From the NCBI RefSeq assembly GCF_037325665.1, contig NC_090255.1, forward strand, positions 41,022,834 to 41,086,833: a stretch of DNA of 64,000 nucleotides, in the 5' to 3' direction. Positions 20,420-30,939 of this stretch are shown piece after piece. Every line of letters starts with the position of its first letter. Positions within the stretch are counted from its first letter, which is position 1. A program made the position numbers and the translations under genes. The notes below the pieces were generated by a model that did not search any database, was not told the origin of the DNA, and saw only the letters and a program-made list of their open reading frames with translations. Source of the DNA: Littorina saxatilis. Lineage: Eukaryota; Mollusca; Gastropoda; Littorinimorpha; Littorinidae.

Positions 20420-20660
20420 GATGTGTGTGTGTGGATGTGGGTGGGTGTGGGTGGATGTGGGGGTGTGTGTGGGTGTGTGGGTGGGTGGGTGGGTGGGTGG
20501 GTGTGTGGGTGGGTGTGTGGGTGGGAGGGTGGGTGTGTGTATTTGTGTTTTCTAAAGATCCTTATCAACGTACCTCTCTCTCTCTCTCTAGCTCTCTCTC
20601 TCTCTAGCTCTCTCTCTCTCTCTCTCATTCTCTCTCTCTCTCTCTCTTTCCTCCTCTCTC
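20349..20660. repeat. GT/GGGT then CT microsatellites
   Basis: GT-rich tract grading into GGGT repeats (20349-20540), then a CTCT block with AGCTCTCT interruptions (20573-20660). All frames across it are low complexity. Confidence 0.95.
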
Positions 20661-20739
20661 TCTATATGCGCACTTCTTTGTTTTAAATGACAGTTCGCAA
20701 TTTATTGTTCTAACTAAAGCCCTTCTATGCAATATCATT

Positions 20740-21390
20740 TCTTTCTTTCTTTCTTTGGTGTTTAACGTCGTTTTCAACCACGAAGGTTTTATCGCGACGA
20801 GGGAAAGGGGGGAGATGGGATAGGGGAAAGGGGGGGGGGGAGATGGGATAGAGCCACCTGTTATAAGTGTTTCTTGTTCACAAAAGCACCAATCAAAAAA
20901 TCGCTCCAGGGGCTTGCAACGTAGTACAATACATGACCCTACTGGGACAATGCAAGTTTCCAGTACAAAGGACCAAACATTTCTTACATACTGCCTGACC
21001 AAAATCTTCACAAACATTGACCACATTCTACACAAGAACCACTTTACAAGGGTAAAAGGAGAAACAGAATCCGTTAGTCGCCTCATACGACATGCGGGGT
21101 GCAGAGAAATAAGGATGTGGAAAAGAAGACTTTTGGTAAGTGAAATAAAGGTGATGGATCCAGTCAGGTAGAAATAAGACAACAAGAAAAGAATTGGAAA
21201 ACTGCAGGGAATAGTAGGGAGAGTTTTCTTGGAAGGAAATATAGGTGAAAGGACTGGTAAGGCAGAAATAAGACAAAAGAAGAGAAGAAACAGAACCGTT
21301 AGTCGCCTCTTACGACATGCTGGGTAGCATCGGGTAAATTCTTTCTAGTCCCAACCAATATGGGACTCCCCCTAACCCGCGGGGGGTATG
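20740..21390 (+). repeat. Dispersed repeat beginning TGGTGTTTAACGTCGTTTTC
   Basis: Begins with TTTAACGTCGTTTTCAACCA and ends near GGGACTCCCCCTAACCCGCG. It contains two copies of GTTAGTCGCCT(C/T)ATACGACATGC-type sequence (21072 and 21300). This matches my memory of a common gastropod repeat, which I cannot name. No ORF is supported. An AC microsatellite follows at 21488-21550. Confidence 0.55.
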
Positions 21391-21494
21391 CAATATCATA
21401 TAGGATAAGATAAAGAAGGGGAATTCCGAATATAGAAAAGCAACTCAAAGTGCTCTGACTATATAACATAAATTACACAAGCGCGCATACACAC

Positions 21495-21551
<57 letters not shown>

Positions 21552-21589
21552 AACTCAGAGGCAAAAGAAACGCAAATGCTGCAGTGAAT

Positions 21590-22262
21590 ATGGGTTACAC
21601 ATAAATTTTAATGTAGAATTAATTATTTCGGGTTAACAATAACAAGAAAACGAATTGACCGATACAAAAACCAGACGGAAAAGTGTATTGGGATATGAGA
21701 GCATGACATGCCATGTTCCACTGAACACTGTGTGAAGACTGTTGAAAGTCAATAGCGTGTTGCTCCTCCCTGGGCGTTGATGACTGTGGTGCACCTCCGG
21801 TACATGGAGAGGACGAGGTGATTAATTTTCTGCTGAGGGACCTGAGCCCACACCTGGGTCACGGTAGCACGCGGTTATGCTGCTGTGCGGGGTCTCCGGG
21901 CAAGGGCATTAACCCTTCTTTGCATGATGTCCCAAAAGTGTTCGATTGGGTTGAGATCGGGAATCGAGCAGGATGAGGCAGAAGGTTTACGCTGTTGTGA
22001 CGCAGGAAGTTCTGGGTAGCACGTGCAGAATGGGGACGGGCATTGTCTTGCTGGAACAGGCAGTTCCGGTGCCTCTGGACAAATGGAACCACATAGGGAC
22101 GCAGGACTTGATTGATATAGCGGTCTGCATTGACACCATTCCCACGACCTTGGCCGACGTTCTGAAAGACGACAGGCCCCAGTCGCTGATTGACACCAAT
22201 GGCGCCCCATATCATGACGCTGGCACCTCCCCATAGATCATGCTGCAGGTTCCAGGCAAAAG
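21590..22262 (-). pseudogene. Tc1/mariner-type transposase remnant (C-terminal half)
   Basis: DDE transposase fragment on the minus strand. One frame (22215-21859) gives WGAIGVNQRLGPVVF and QQDNARPHSARAT, the second catalytic aspartate region. An overlapping frame (22234-21875) gives IPDLNPIEHFWDIMQRRV, the region of the final acidic residue. The two halves lie in different frames, so there is at least one frameshift. The N-terminal DNA-binding half is missing, as is a recognisable pair of terminal repeats. It is a dead Tc1-like copy. Confidence 0.85.
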
Positions 22263-22846
22263 CGCTTCTAGTACTCGGTAAACGTATTTTGTCTTCACGT
22301 TATTCAAATTTTAACGATGTTGAGTTATCATTTGTTTTGCTTCTCTTTGATTTTACTTCATTGTAAATCTAATACATATTCTTTTTTTGTTATAAGTAAG
22401 CCCCTCCAACGTTTTGTAACATTAAAACTAAATATTTTCAAAACAGTAAAAATTCAATTTTTTGACCATTGTGATTTTTGCGATTTTTGTCATTTTTGGG
22501 GCACATTATTTCACCAGATTACGCAGATACAGCTTTGAAAAAAATTCGAGATATACACTATGTAGATGTCGGTTTATTAAAAAAACTTTACATTTCTACA
22601 ACAACAATTGCCAGCGCTGCGTCGACGCAAAAATGACCAACAACGCAAAACAGCAAATAACGCCAAATAATGGCAAATTTGAACGTTCATATCTCTGAAA
22701 CTATTTGTCAGACATCCTTGAAATTTTGTAACCTTCTTAGTTAGCATGCCGACTACACGCGGGCAACAAATTACATACTTGAAGTAATTTTGAAAAAATT
22801 AATGGACCTACCTACTAATAGTAGTAGTCTTGAGAGCGCACTTCTT
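22263..22846. other. Non-coding, nothing recognised
   Basis: AT-rich sequence between the Tc1-like remnant and a SINE. I see no supported gene. Confidence 0.4.
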
Positions 22847-23222
22847 CTTCTTCTTCTTCTGCGTTCGTGGGCTGAAACTCCCACGTACACTCGTATTTTT
22901 TGCACGAGTGGAATTTTACGTGTATGACCGTTTTTTACCCCGCCATTTAGGCAGCCATACGCCGTTTTCGGAGGAAGCATGCTGGGTATTTTCGTGTTTC
23001 TATAACCCACCGAACTCTGATATGGATTACAGGATCTTTTTCGTGCGCACTTGGTCTTGTGCTTGCGTGTACACACGGGGGTGTTCGGACACCGAGGAAA
23101 GTCTGCAAACAAAGTTGACTCTGAGAAATGAATATCTCGCCGAACGTGGGGACGAACTCACGCTGACAGCGGCCAACTGGATACTTGAAATCCAGCGCGC
23201 TACCGACTGAGCTACATCCCCG
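22847..23222 (-). mobile_element. tRNA-derived SINE with GAA tail
   Basis: Read on the minus strand: a tRNA-like head (GGGGATGTAGCTCAGTCGGT ... GTGAGTTCGTCCCC), a body containing GTGTACACGCAAGCACAAGA and CCAAGTGCGCACG, then GGAGTTTCAGCCCACGAACGC and a (GAA)n tail. The body core is shared with the SINE at 30425-30829, whose tRNA head is different, so the core is a mobile module common to two SINE families. The 3' part is shared with 61262-61400. Confidence 0.85.
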
Positions 23223-23229
23223 CCCACAT

Positions 23230-23885
23230 TCCTAATGAAAACGAATATAATTATTGCAGGTGGAAGCCGATGAGGCTGCATTTCTTCGGGGGGTGCCCGC
23301 AAAAATAGATCTACACGGTTCGAGCGGGACAGTTGAGCTCGGAACATGTTTGCATAATAGAGTGTCTTCCCTTTGTTCTTCTCGTGAGAACGTTATTTTG
23401 TATGAATACGATTCACTTGCAAAATAAAGTATACGACTTGGTGTTTTAGTGGTAAATGTAGATAGAAATGTGTAATACAGACAAAGCAAACAAATAAACG
23501 TGTTTTTCTGGTGAAAATGTTGCGTTGTGCTGGAGTTTGGGTGGCCACGTGATGTACACAAAGCATGGCAAAGGTGCGGGACGGACTCTGCTTTGTGCTG
23601 TAACACTGCCACTGGCAAGTTCAAAACACGAGAAAAACGATTTCGTTTTGCGGACAGCCACGAGGGATGTATGTATTTTTCAAATGGTCGTAACATAAGT
23701 CTTGTATTTATCATGATCTATCATCATACTCAGGCCCTGTTATTTTTTTCGTCACACCTAAAACCGTTATTTCTTGTGAGCGGTCCTGCATTATAGCCAT
23801 TAACTTTGATCCCGACCCGCTCGTGACGAGTGCCTGTGTGATCTGCTCTAACTTGTAACCTCTCTCAAGGGTTGTGGATTCCGAG
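23230..23885. other. Non-coding, nothing recognised
   Basis: No supported coding exon or element boundary. Short frames are present on both strands without recognisable motifs. Confidence 0.35.
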
Positions 23886-24242
23886 ACAAGAATTCAAGAG
23901 CTTTCTCTGTTAGTACGTCATATTCAGTGACAAAATCATACTTATTACGTCACGATGAGTTCTGAAACCAGAGAAACTTTTGCCATTGGGAGCAATCGAG
24001 TGATTTCACTGATTTGCACTACTGAAAGGTAATGGTTTATTCTATATTAATTCAATTTTAACCAGTTTTGTTTCTCGTTCGTCTGAGAATGGGTAATGTT
24101 GAACTTTAGGGATTTGGAAAAACTAGTGGATATTTGAAAAATGCGCTCCACATTCAATTTCAATAAAAGCGACCATTGATTTTAGTTTAGTCCGGGAGTT
24201 CTGCAGATATTAATTAATACAAAAAGATGTATACGTTGGTGT

Positions 24243-24274
<32 letters not shown>

Positions 24275-24639
24275 TTGTGTGTGTATGTGTGTGTAAGTGT
24301 GTGTTCATGTGCGTGCGTGTGCGTGTGCGTGTGTGTCAGCAGGGGCGGATTAGGGGGGGGGGGGGGTTGGGGGGGTTACAGGGGTTCCGGAACCCCCCCC
24401 CCTGTCAAAATAAAATAAAATAATACTAACTTTAAAAGAAATAATGAGTGGCTGCTGACACCAGTTGATCATGTTTAAAATCATGAATAACCCATAAATT
24501 GTTAATAAAATAGCTAAAACTCTTTAGCTTGTGGGGCATCTACCCCTGGACCCCAGGTAGTAACCCCCCCCCTCCCCCCCCCCCCCTCTGGCTTAACTGC
24601 TCCGCCCCTGGTGTGTGTGTGTGCGTACGTGCGCGTGTG

Positions 24640-24705
<66 letters not shown>

Positions 24706-24776
24706 CGTGCGTGGGTGGGTGTCAAATGTGACAGTTTGTCTCAGCGCTCAAGCCACGAATTATTGCCAGCGTACTG
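23886..24776 (+). repeat. Interspersed repeat R4, second copy, split by a MITE
   Basis: Matches 5401-5935 in order. The left part is 23886-24339 and the right part 24611-24776, ending CTCAGCGCTCAAGCCACGAA. The intervening 24340-24610 is an inserted element that landed in the internal GT microsatellite. Confidence 0.7.
24340..24610 (+). mobile_element. hAT-type MITE with CAGGGGCGGA termini
   Basis: Terminal inverted repeats CAGGGGCGGA ... TCCGCCCCTG, G- and C-runs next to each end, and an AT-rich core containing TGAGTGGCTGCTGACACCAG. CAGGGGCGGA ends are typical of non-autonomous hAT elements. The expected 8-bp duplication cannot be judged because the target is a GT microsatellite. A diverged copy lies in the opposite orientation at 62683-62990. 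Confidence 0.75.
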
Positions 24777-24779
24777 CTC

Positions 24780-25557
24780 ATGGTTTGTAGAGTCGAACCT
24801 GCCCTTGAGACTACCTGTCTAAAGAGACCACCCCAAAGGATCCCCAAGGGTTTTTACCAGATAAATGACCTGTCTAAAGAGACCACCTGCCTGTCGAAAC
24901 CAAAGACCACCCAATTTCGGTCCCAAAACATGATTTCAACCTGTCGTGGGAGACCACCCGACGTCCTTTCCAAAACGAACCCACTTGACATTACCGGGCA
25001 GAAGATGAGGTCAAGTATGGTCGATGACAGTTTTATGGTCTGACCTGATCTCATTGAGTTCGACAGTCACTCCCCCACCCCCCTCCATCCACCTCACTTT
25101 CCTAACACATAAGCCCCCAGGACTGGTGTCTAGACCGCGTATTGCAATCGCTCGTCTGTGACGAGTGCCTTGCAGTTCCTCTTTGATCACTCGTCGATTG
25201 TGTATCCTCCCGGCACGGCTGAACAAGAAAGCAGTGGAGCAACAACTGTGACTAAGTGGCCAGTGGACGACACAGGCGGTGAATGGCTGGCCTGTGACAT
25301 TGACTGGCGTTTCTCTTTGCCACAGGCGGTGAATGGCTGGCCTGTGACATTGACTGGCGTTTCTCTTTGCCAGAGGCGGTGAAGCAAACTTGATCCATTA
25401 TTTTCAACCGGAACTCCTGATTCGCTTCAGCAAAATGTTACTACTCCACTGTCCACCCTCAAGAGACAGCAATTGTTCGGAGGACTATTGAGAGGATGTC
25501 GAACATCTTTCAACTGCGCTGGAATCAAAACCAAGCCGATACCTGTCCGGAGGATAA
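24780..25557. repeat. Degenerate CCTGTCTAAAGAGACCACC repeats and a 50-bp tandem duplication
   Basis: From 24787 to about 24960 several copies of CCTGTCTAAAGAGACCACC occur, the motif that also forms the hairpin at 28921-28999. At 25271-25380 a 50-base unit (CACAGGCGGTGAATGGCTGG...) is present twice with a partial third. No gene is supported. Confidence 0.6.
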
Positions 25558-26729
25558 AACAAGTCGCGTAAGGCGAAATAACAACATTGGTTTAAACAAA
25601 ACTTTATTCAATTTTAATCATGACAAGAATAATGCATGGATGATTACATACTCAAGCATATAATGCTTATTTTAAGCAATCATAATAATGACAAAACAAA
25701 GGTTAGCATGATGGCGGAATAAATACATTAGCTCATTTCAGGAAACTAAAAAAAAAGAAAAAAAAAGAAAAAACAGATACACAAACATTTAGTCAAGCTG
25801 TCGAAGTCACAGAATGAAACTGAACGCACTGCTTTTTTCACCAAGACCACATACTCGTAGTTTCGTCAGTCCACCGCTCGTGGCAAAGGCAACGAAATCG
25901 ACAAGCCATGCAGAATAGTGCGGTAGTCTTCTTCTCGATCGCTCAGACAGGGACTCCGGAACTTCTGATGAAGTCTGCAGTACAGCGAAGACTCCGCAGG
26001 TTGCCGAAGATCTTCTCCTGAACTGGTGTGTCAGCAGACCATATTTCTGCTCGTAGTTTTTGGTGGATTGGACAGTGTTGGAGGAGGTGTTCCACTGTAG
26101 AGTGCGGTAGTGAGCAGGATAACACGCTTTTCTGTATTTCTATTCTTTTTAGCTTACTGAGTTTGTTTTTAATCCAAACATATCATATGTATATGTTTTT
26201 GGAATCAGGGACCGACAAGGAGTAAGATGAAATTTTTTTAAAACGAGTTCGGAAATTTAATTTTAATAATAATTTTTATATTTTTAATTTTCAGAGCTTG
26301 TTTTTAATCCAAATATAACATATTTATATCTTTTTGGAATCAGAACATGATAAAGAATAAAATAAAAGTAATTTTGGATCATTTTATAAAAAAATATTTT
26401 TAATTACAATTTTCAGATTTTTAATGACCAAAGTCATCAATTAATTTTTAAGCCTCCATGCTGAAATGCAATACCGAAGTCCGGCCTTTGTCGAAGATTG
26501 CTTGGCCAAAATTCCAATCAATTTGATTGAAAAATGAAGGTGTGACAGTGCCGCCTCAACTTTTACAAAAAGCCGGATATGACGTCATAAAAGACATTTA
26601 TCGAAAAAAAGAAAAAAAGTCTGGGGATATCATACCCAGAAACTCTCATGTAAAATTTCATAAAGATCGTTCCTGTAGTTTACTCTGAATCGCTCTACAC
26701 ACACGCACAGACAGACAGACAGACAGACA

Positions 26730-26768
<39 letters not shown>

Positions 26769-26830
26769 CACGACCCTCGTCTCGATTCCCCCTCTATGTT
26801 AAAACATTTAGTCAAAACTTGACTAAATGT
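25558..26830 (+). repeat. R1 repeat with two nested insertions
   Basis: Starts AACAAGTCGCGTAAGGCG and ends TTTAGTCAAAACTTGACTAAATG. Foreign sequence lies near the start (about 25582-25790) and a LINE fragment at 25928-26112. Internal landmarks are TCAGAACATGATAAAGAATA, GCCGCCTCAACTTTTACAAA and an AC/GACA microsatellite at 26696-26763. Confidence 0.8.
25943..26125 (-). pseudogene. LINE ORF2 C-terminal fragment (I-group-like)
   Basis: About 60 codons on the minus strand resemble the C-terminal zinc-knuckle end of the LINE at 34-3936: VEHLLQHCPIHQKLRAEIW here against AEHILQRCPLLDEERKEVW there, with the same spacing to the ADFIRSSG / TFITSAG end. It is a 5'-truncated insertion of a related LINE within an R1 copy. 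Confidence 0.75.
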
Positions 26831-26854
26831 AACAAGTCGCGTAAGGCGAAAATA

Positions 26855-27802
26855 GGGGAGACCGGGGCTAGTCCGCCCCCGGGGCACATCCGTCTTTGTC
26901 TGTTTATTCTTACGTTTAGTCATTCACACCATGTGGGAGTGGTGTCCCTTCTTCCCTCAGAAGTTCAGAGGTTGCGCGCCCATATATCGTGAGTACAGAT
27001 CACAAAGAGTGTTTTCTTAATTTTTGTAACATGAATGCATAGGAGTTGACTTAGGTTTTGATGCATTACCTCTGAGAACAAATACTTAGTCTTGGTGTCG
27101 AGTGAAAGTGCGTTAATTAAGGTCGAGTTCTGACGAAAGTTTTGCTTCTTCCTTCCCATGTTGTGCTCGTTATCTGGCACTAGAGTTGCCTGCCCGTGCA
27201 GGGGCAAGTCCGCCTATTTGTCATGGGGCATGTTCGCCGTAAGCAGTATGTACAACAAATGTTCATGCGCACATTGATATCAGCTACACATTTGTCTTGA
27301 TGTAAAATAAAAAAATCAGTCTTCTAGTTCATCAAACTCGCCAGTTATGCTACCAAAAGCATAAAAGTAGCATAAAAGTAGGCGGACTAGCCCCGGTCTC
27401 CCCATACGTAATTTTTTGTTACATTCTTTCGTATTTTGTCATTGGCATTTTTGAACCTAAATATTGAAGGGAATTAAAAAAGCTTTCCCACTAAAGCTTG
27501 CCCACTACTTGTCTTGTACCTACTATGGGATGAGAGCGGCGGACTTGCCCAACCCTGTAGGCGGACTTACCCCGACTTGGGGCAAGTTCGCCTACGTTAG
27601 GGTAGGTCTACTTAAAGCAGTATGTACAACAAATGTTCATGCGCACATAAAAACTGTCTGCACATTGATATCAGCTACACATTTGTCTTGATGTAAAATA
27701 AACAAGAGGCGAAGCCTTCAAGGCTCACGTAAGAAATCGACAAACAGTAACACAAACTCAATCACTCCATCACACATACACACACACAAAAACACAAACA
27801 CA

Positions 27803-27880
<78 letters not shown>

Positions 27881-28125
27881 GCATAGGTGAAACTGTGCAA
27901 GAAAGCGAGACCCTGGATCTGCCAATTAGTCTCGGCCCGCTCACAATAACAATGACCGAGACTTTCAGTAATTCCTTTGCGTGACGTCTAACCCTCTTAC
28001 GTCATAATGTGACGTCTTCAAATAGTTTCCATCACACACGTCAAACACTTTTGACCGAGACGTAATCTTCTTATGCGAGCTTTATCCATAGACTCGGAAA
28101 TGTTAAAGTTTCTATCACACACACA

Positions 28126-28169
<44 letters not shown>

Positions 28170-28325
28170 CAGACAGACAAAGTTTATCATCGCATAGGCT
28201 ACACTTACGTGAGCCAATCGCATAGGCTACACTTACGTGAGCCAAAAATCAATCTTCTAGTTCATCAAATTCGCCAGTTATGCTACCAAAAGCATAAAAG
28301 TAGGCGGACTAGCCCCGGTCTCCCC
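26855..28325. mobile_element. Non-autonomous DNA transposon with 22-bp TIRs and TA target site
   Basis: Perfect 22-base terminal inverted repeats, GGGGAGACCGGGGCTAGTCC plus GC at the left and the complement at the right, with TA at 26853-26854 and 28326-28327. An extra internal copy of the right end lies at 27381-27402, and the segment before each right end is a diverged duplicate (CAACAAATGTTCATGCGCAC near 27252 and 27628). So the element has been partly duplicated internally. Its second half is itself split by R2 (27702-28242). No transposase is seen. The TA target suggests an IS630-Tc1-like mechanism, which is inference. Confidence 0.75.
27702..28242 (+). repeat. R2 repeat (GGCTCACGTAAG ... 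CTTACGTGAGCC)
   Basis: Ends carry the inverted motif GGCTCACGTAAG / CTTACGTGAGCC (the latter twice at the right end). Inside lie TCGACAAACAGTAACACAAA, a long AC microsatellite (27770-27877), GACCGAGACTTTCAGTAATT and an ACGC microsatellite. A second copy follows R1 at 41065-41492. It interrupts the TIR element at 26855-28325. Confidence 0.75.
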
Positions 28326-28767
28326 TACAACATTTAGTCAAGCTCAGTCGAACTCACAGAATGAAACTGAACGCATTGCATTTTTTTTCCGCAAGACCGT
28401 ACACTCGCTCAGAAAGTCAAAACGAAGAGAGGTACAGAAAAGCGTGCTATGCAGCACAGCGAAACCACTACCGCGCTGAACAGGCTCGTCAGTTTCACTC
28501 CGTTTTGCACAAGCGGCGGACTACGGTCATTGTGAAAAAATGCAGTGCGTTCAGTTTCATTCTGTGAGTTCCACAGCTTGATTAAATGTAGTAATTTCGC
28601 CTTACGCGACTTGTTTTGTTTTGTTCATGTGCCGATTAGAAATGTGAGTTGTTATTGCGTAGATGTCATCTGTTTGAGTGAGATTATATACAATTTAGTT
28701 TAGCACAACATCAGTGTCAGTGGTCCAGGGACAGTTACGCGGGCGAGGTGTTTCTGTGCAGTGGGAG

Positions 28768-28863
<96 letters not shown>
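28768..28863. repeat. (GT)n microsatellite
   Basis: About 95 bases of nearly uninterrupted GT, upstream of the GPCR start. Confidence 0.97.
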
Positions 28864-28864
<1 letters not shown>

Positions 28865-28920
28865 TGTGATGTGTAACATACGTTCAAGTGTTTCTGGGAA
28901 GATGGGTGTTTTCCAAATGG

Positions 28921-28999
28921 CGAACCTGTCTCAAAAGACCACCTGTCTAAAGAGACCGCTTTGGCTCAGTCCCTTGGGTGGTCTCTTTTGACAGGTTCG
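28921..28999. mobile_element. Small hairpin element
   Basis: Inverted arms CGAACCTGTCTCAAAAGACC and, on the other strand, CGAACCTGTCAAAAGAGACC flank a short GC-rich loop. Related sequence is spread through 24787-24960. It lies about 70 bases upstream of the GPCR start codon, in the promoter or 5' UTR. Confidence 0.7.
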
Positions 29000-29070
29000 A
29001 CTGAAATGAAATCTTCTGTCTTCAAAGCAGAAAGCCAAGACAACGAAGCCGAGCCAGGTCATCAGCCGTA

Positions 29071-29276
29071 ATGCCAGACCCAAACGGCAATAACGACTCA
29101 TTCTCGGCAGCAGATATCGATGTTGACGTCTACTTGGAAGCTAGAAATCAGGAGTTCCTATATAACAGTCTGCCCACGATATTTTATATCGGCTTTCTGT
29201 CAGTGATGGGGCTGGTGGGCAACTCTGTCGTCTTCATGGTGTACTACAGGCGTTACCACGCCAGCAGTGCTATGAG
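29071..29276 (+). CDS. Class A GPCR exon 1: N-terminus and TM1
   Basis: ATG at 29071 opens a short acidic extracellular N-terminus with an N-glycosylation site (NNDS), then TM1 (about residues 34-60, LPTIFYIGFLSVMGLVGNSV) with the class A GN motif and a first intracellular loop YYRRYHASSAMR. The exon ends at 29276 with a donor TATGAG|GTAGGA (phase 2). Joining to the acceptor at 29743 gives AMR-YYVLV, a perfect loop-to-TM2 continuation. Ligand class cannot be told. Molluscs have many such peptide-receptor-like genes. Confidence 0.82.
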
Positions 29277-29743
29277 GTAGGACCATTTACCTGGAGAGTG
29301 GTGAAGCATAATGAAATCCGTAGAGACAAGACCCCCAAGTTCTATACTTTTGACACACACACTCGCTCACACATAGGTAAGATAACACTCACACATAGGT
29401 ACACGCGCACGCACACACACACAAACACACGCGCGCGCACTCGCACGCACACACGCACGCATACACACACACACAACCCCCCAACACACACTCAAGCCCC
29501 CCCCCCACTCCCCGCACACACGCTCAAGCCCCAACCCAATCCCCCCCCCACACACACACATGCACGCGCGCACTCGCTCATATACACACACACACACTAC
29601 CCCCTCCTACATACACTGAAGCCCACCATTCCCCCCCCACACACACACACACACACGCGCGGTCAAGCCCAACCCCCACCACACATAATACACACTCCTT
29701 CACCAACCAACTAATGTCCCCCCCCCCCCCTGTACCATGGCAG
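29277..29743 (+). other. GPCR intron 1 with AC-rich microsatellite
   Basis: Begins GTAGGA and ends CCATGGCAG. Most of it is an AC/ACGC/CCCC-rich low-complexity tract (29357-29735), including the C-run that serves as the pyrimidine tract before the acceptor. Confidence 0.75.
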
Positions 29744-29936
29744 ATACTACGTACTGGTGATGAGTGTGACAGACTTGCTGACGAACGCTCAGATTCTGCC
29801 CGCTGAGGTGCTAGAGATGCGATTCTACAACACGTTCCGCTGGGGCTGGGCCTGCAGAATCTTCAGGCAGACGAGGAGCTTCCTGGTCGGACTCTCCACC
29901 CTACTGCTCGTCGCCGTCGCCGTCGACCGACAGCAG
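29744..29936 (+). CDS. Class A GPCR exon 2: TM2, ECL1, TM3
   Basis: Continues exon 1 in frame. TM2 contains the LxxxD-type motif (YVLVMSVTDLLTN), followed by an extracellular loop 1 with the conserved tryptophan (FRWGWAC) and the TM3 cysteine. TM3 runs to the DR motif as VAVAVDRQQ, so the usual DRY is DRQ. The exon ends in phase 0 at CAGCAG|GTCTGT. TM4 onward is not found downstream within the window: either a long intron follows or the gene is truncated. The exon at 11569 would fit by phase but lies upstream on the same strand. Confidence 0.82.
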
Positions 29937-30424
29937 GTCTGTAGTTTAAAGCTGAAGAATATCGTCAAACTGCCGGTCACGACAGCTTGTCTTTAGTTTA
30001 AATAATCTATGGACCATTTCGAAGCTGGGTTGGGAGAGGGGAGGAAGAGATAGCAGACTCGCTGTTTCAGCGCACCGCGTGACACCGCTAGACGCGTGAA
30101 GATTTTCTAAATGGTCGCTAGGCTATAAAGCTGAAGAATATCATCAAAACTGCCGCTCACGACAGCTGATCTGTAGTTTAAAGCTAAAGAATATCGTCAA
30201 ACCTGCCGTCGATGACAGGTGGACTTTAATTTAAAGTTGAAGAGTATCGTCAAGACTAACTTTCATAATGGGTTTTGAAGAAGACGAGGGGACGCAATGC
30301 TGTCGCTTCTTCGCTTGGGCATTTTATATGAATGGCACGCACCGGGAGACTTGCTGGGGACGGTTTGGACACACACGCACGTACCTAAGGGTGCAATAAC
30401 CAGGATAGTCAAAAATAGATTAGT
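29937..30424. repeat. Diverged 52-bp tandem repeat after the GPCR donor, then non-coding
   Basis: A unit of about 52 bases containing TTTAAAGCTGAAGAATATCG and CACGACAGCT appears at about 29942-29992, 30125-30171, 30171-30222 and 30223-30260 (progressively diverged). The first copy starts at the splice donor. The rest is non-coding. Confidence 0.6.
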
Positions 30425-30829
30425 ACGGACGGGCGCAGTGGCGTGGTGGTAAGACGTCGGCCTCCTAATCGGGAGGTCGTGAGTTCGAATCCCGGTCGCT
30501 GCCGCCTGGTGGGTTAAGAGTGGAGATTTTTCCGATCTCCCAGGTCAACTTATGCGCAGACCTGCTAGTGACTTAACCCCCCTTCGTGTGTACACGCAAG
30601 CACAAGACCAAGTGCGCACGGAAAAGATCCTGTAATCCATGTCAGAGTTCGGTGGGATGAAAACACGAAAATACCCAGCATGCCTACTAAACGAAAGCGG
30701 AGTGAAGCTGACCATGCTCTCAGAGTATATAGTTTGGGGAACCCAAATGAGCAAACGAGCTCACACGTAACCAGAATTTCTGGAACGCTGAAGAAGAAGA
30801 AGAAGAAGAAGAAGAAGAAGAAGAAGATT
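30425..30829 (+). mobile_element. tRNA-derived SINE with GAA tail
   Basis: tRNA-like head with GTGGCGTGGTGG (A box) and GAGTTCGAATC (B box), then a core shared with the SINE at 22847-23222 (GTGTACACGCAAGCACAAGA, AAGATCCTGTAATCCATGTC, CACGAAAATACCCAGCATGC). The 3' end CTGGAACGCTGAAGAAGAAG resembles the end of the LINE at 3936-3970 (GCGAACGCCAAGAAGAAG), which suggests that such a LINE mobilises it. Flanks show an imperfect ATTAGTAC / ATTAGTGC duplication. Confidence 0.85.
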
Positions 30830-30939
30830 ATTAGTGCTCCATTTGTACCCTCTTATTTTTGACTCACCTGAGTAATTGGTGAGTATTAGGATTCATATGT
30901 GTCCGGTTGTATGGGCGGCCGGCCGGCTGGACATGGAAA

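Larger units (their letters stand above)
26831..28615 (+). repeat. R1 5'-end fold-back copy, split by a TIR element
   Basis: R1 start at 26831-26854 resumes at 28328 (CAACATTTAGTCAAGCTC), runs through the R1 5' part, then turns back into an inverted R1 5' end finishing CGCCTTACGCGACTTGTT at about 28615. The interrupting element at 26855-28325 is flanked by TA on both sides. Confidence 0.7.

Noticed and set aside
20320-20628. ORFs of alternating Val/Cys or Thr/His in GT/AC tracts (also at 5800, 24240, 24530, 27720, 28760, 29300, 40100, 61420)
   Set aside because: Dinucleotide microsatellites translated; no gene evidence.
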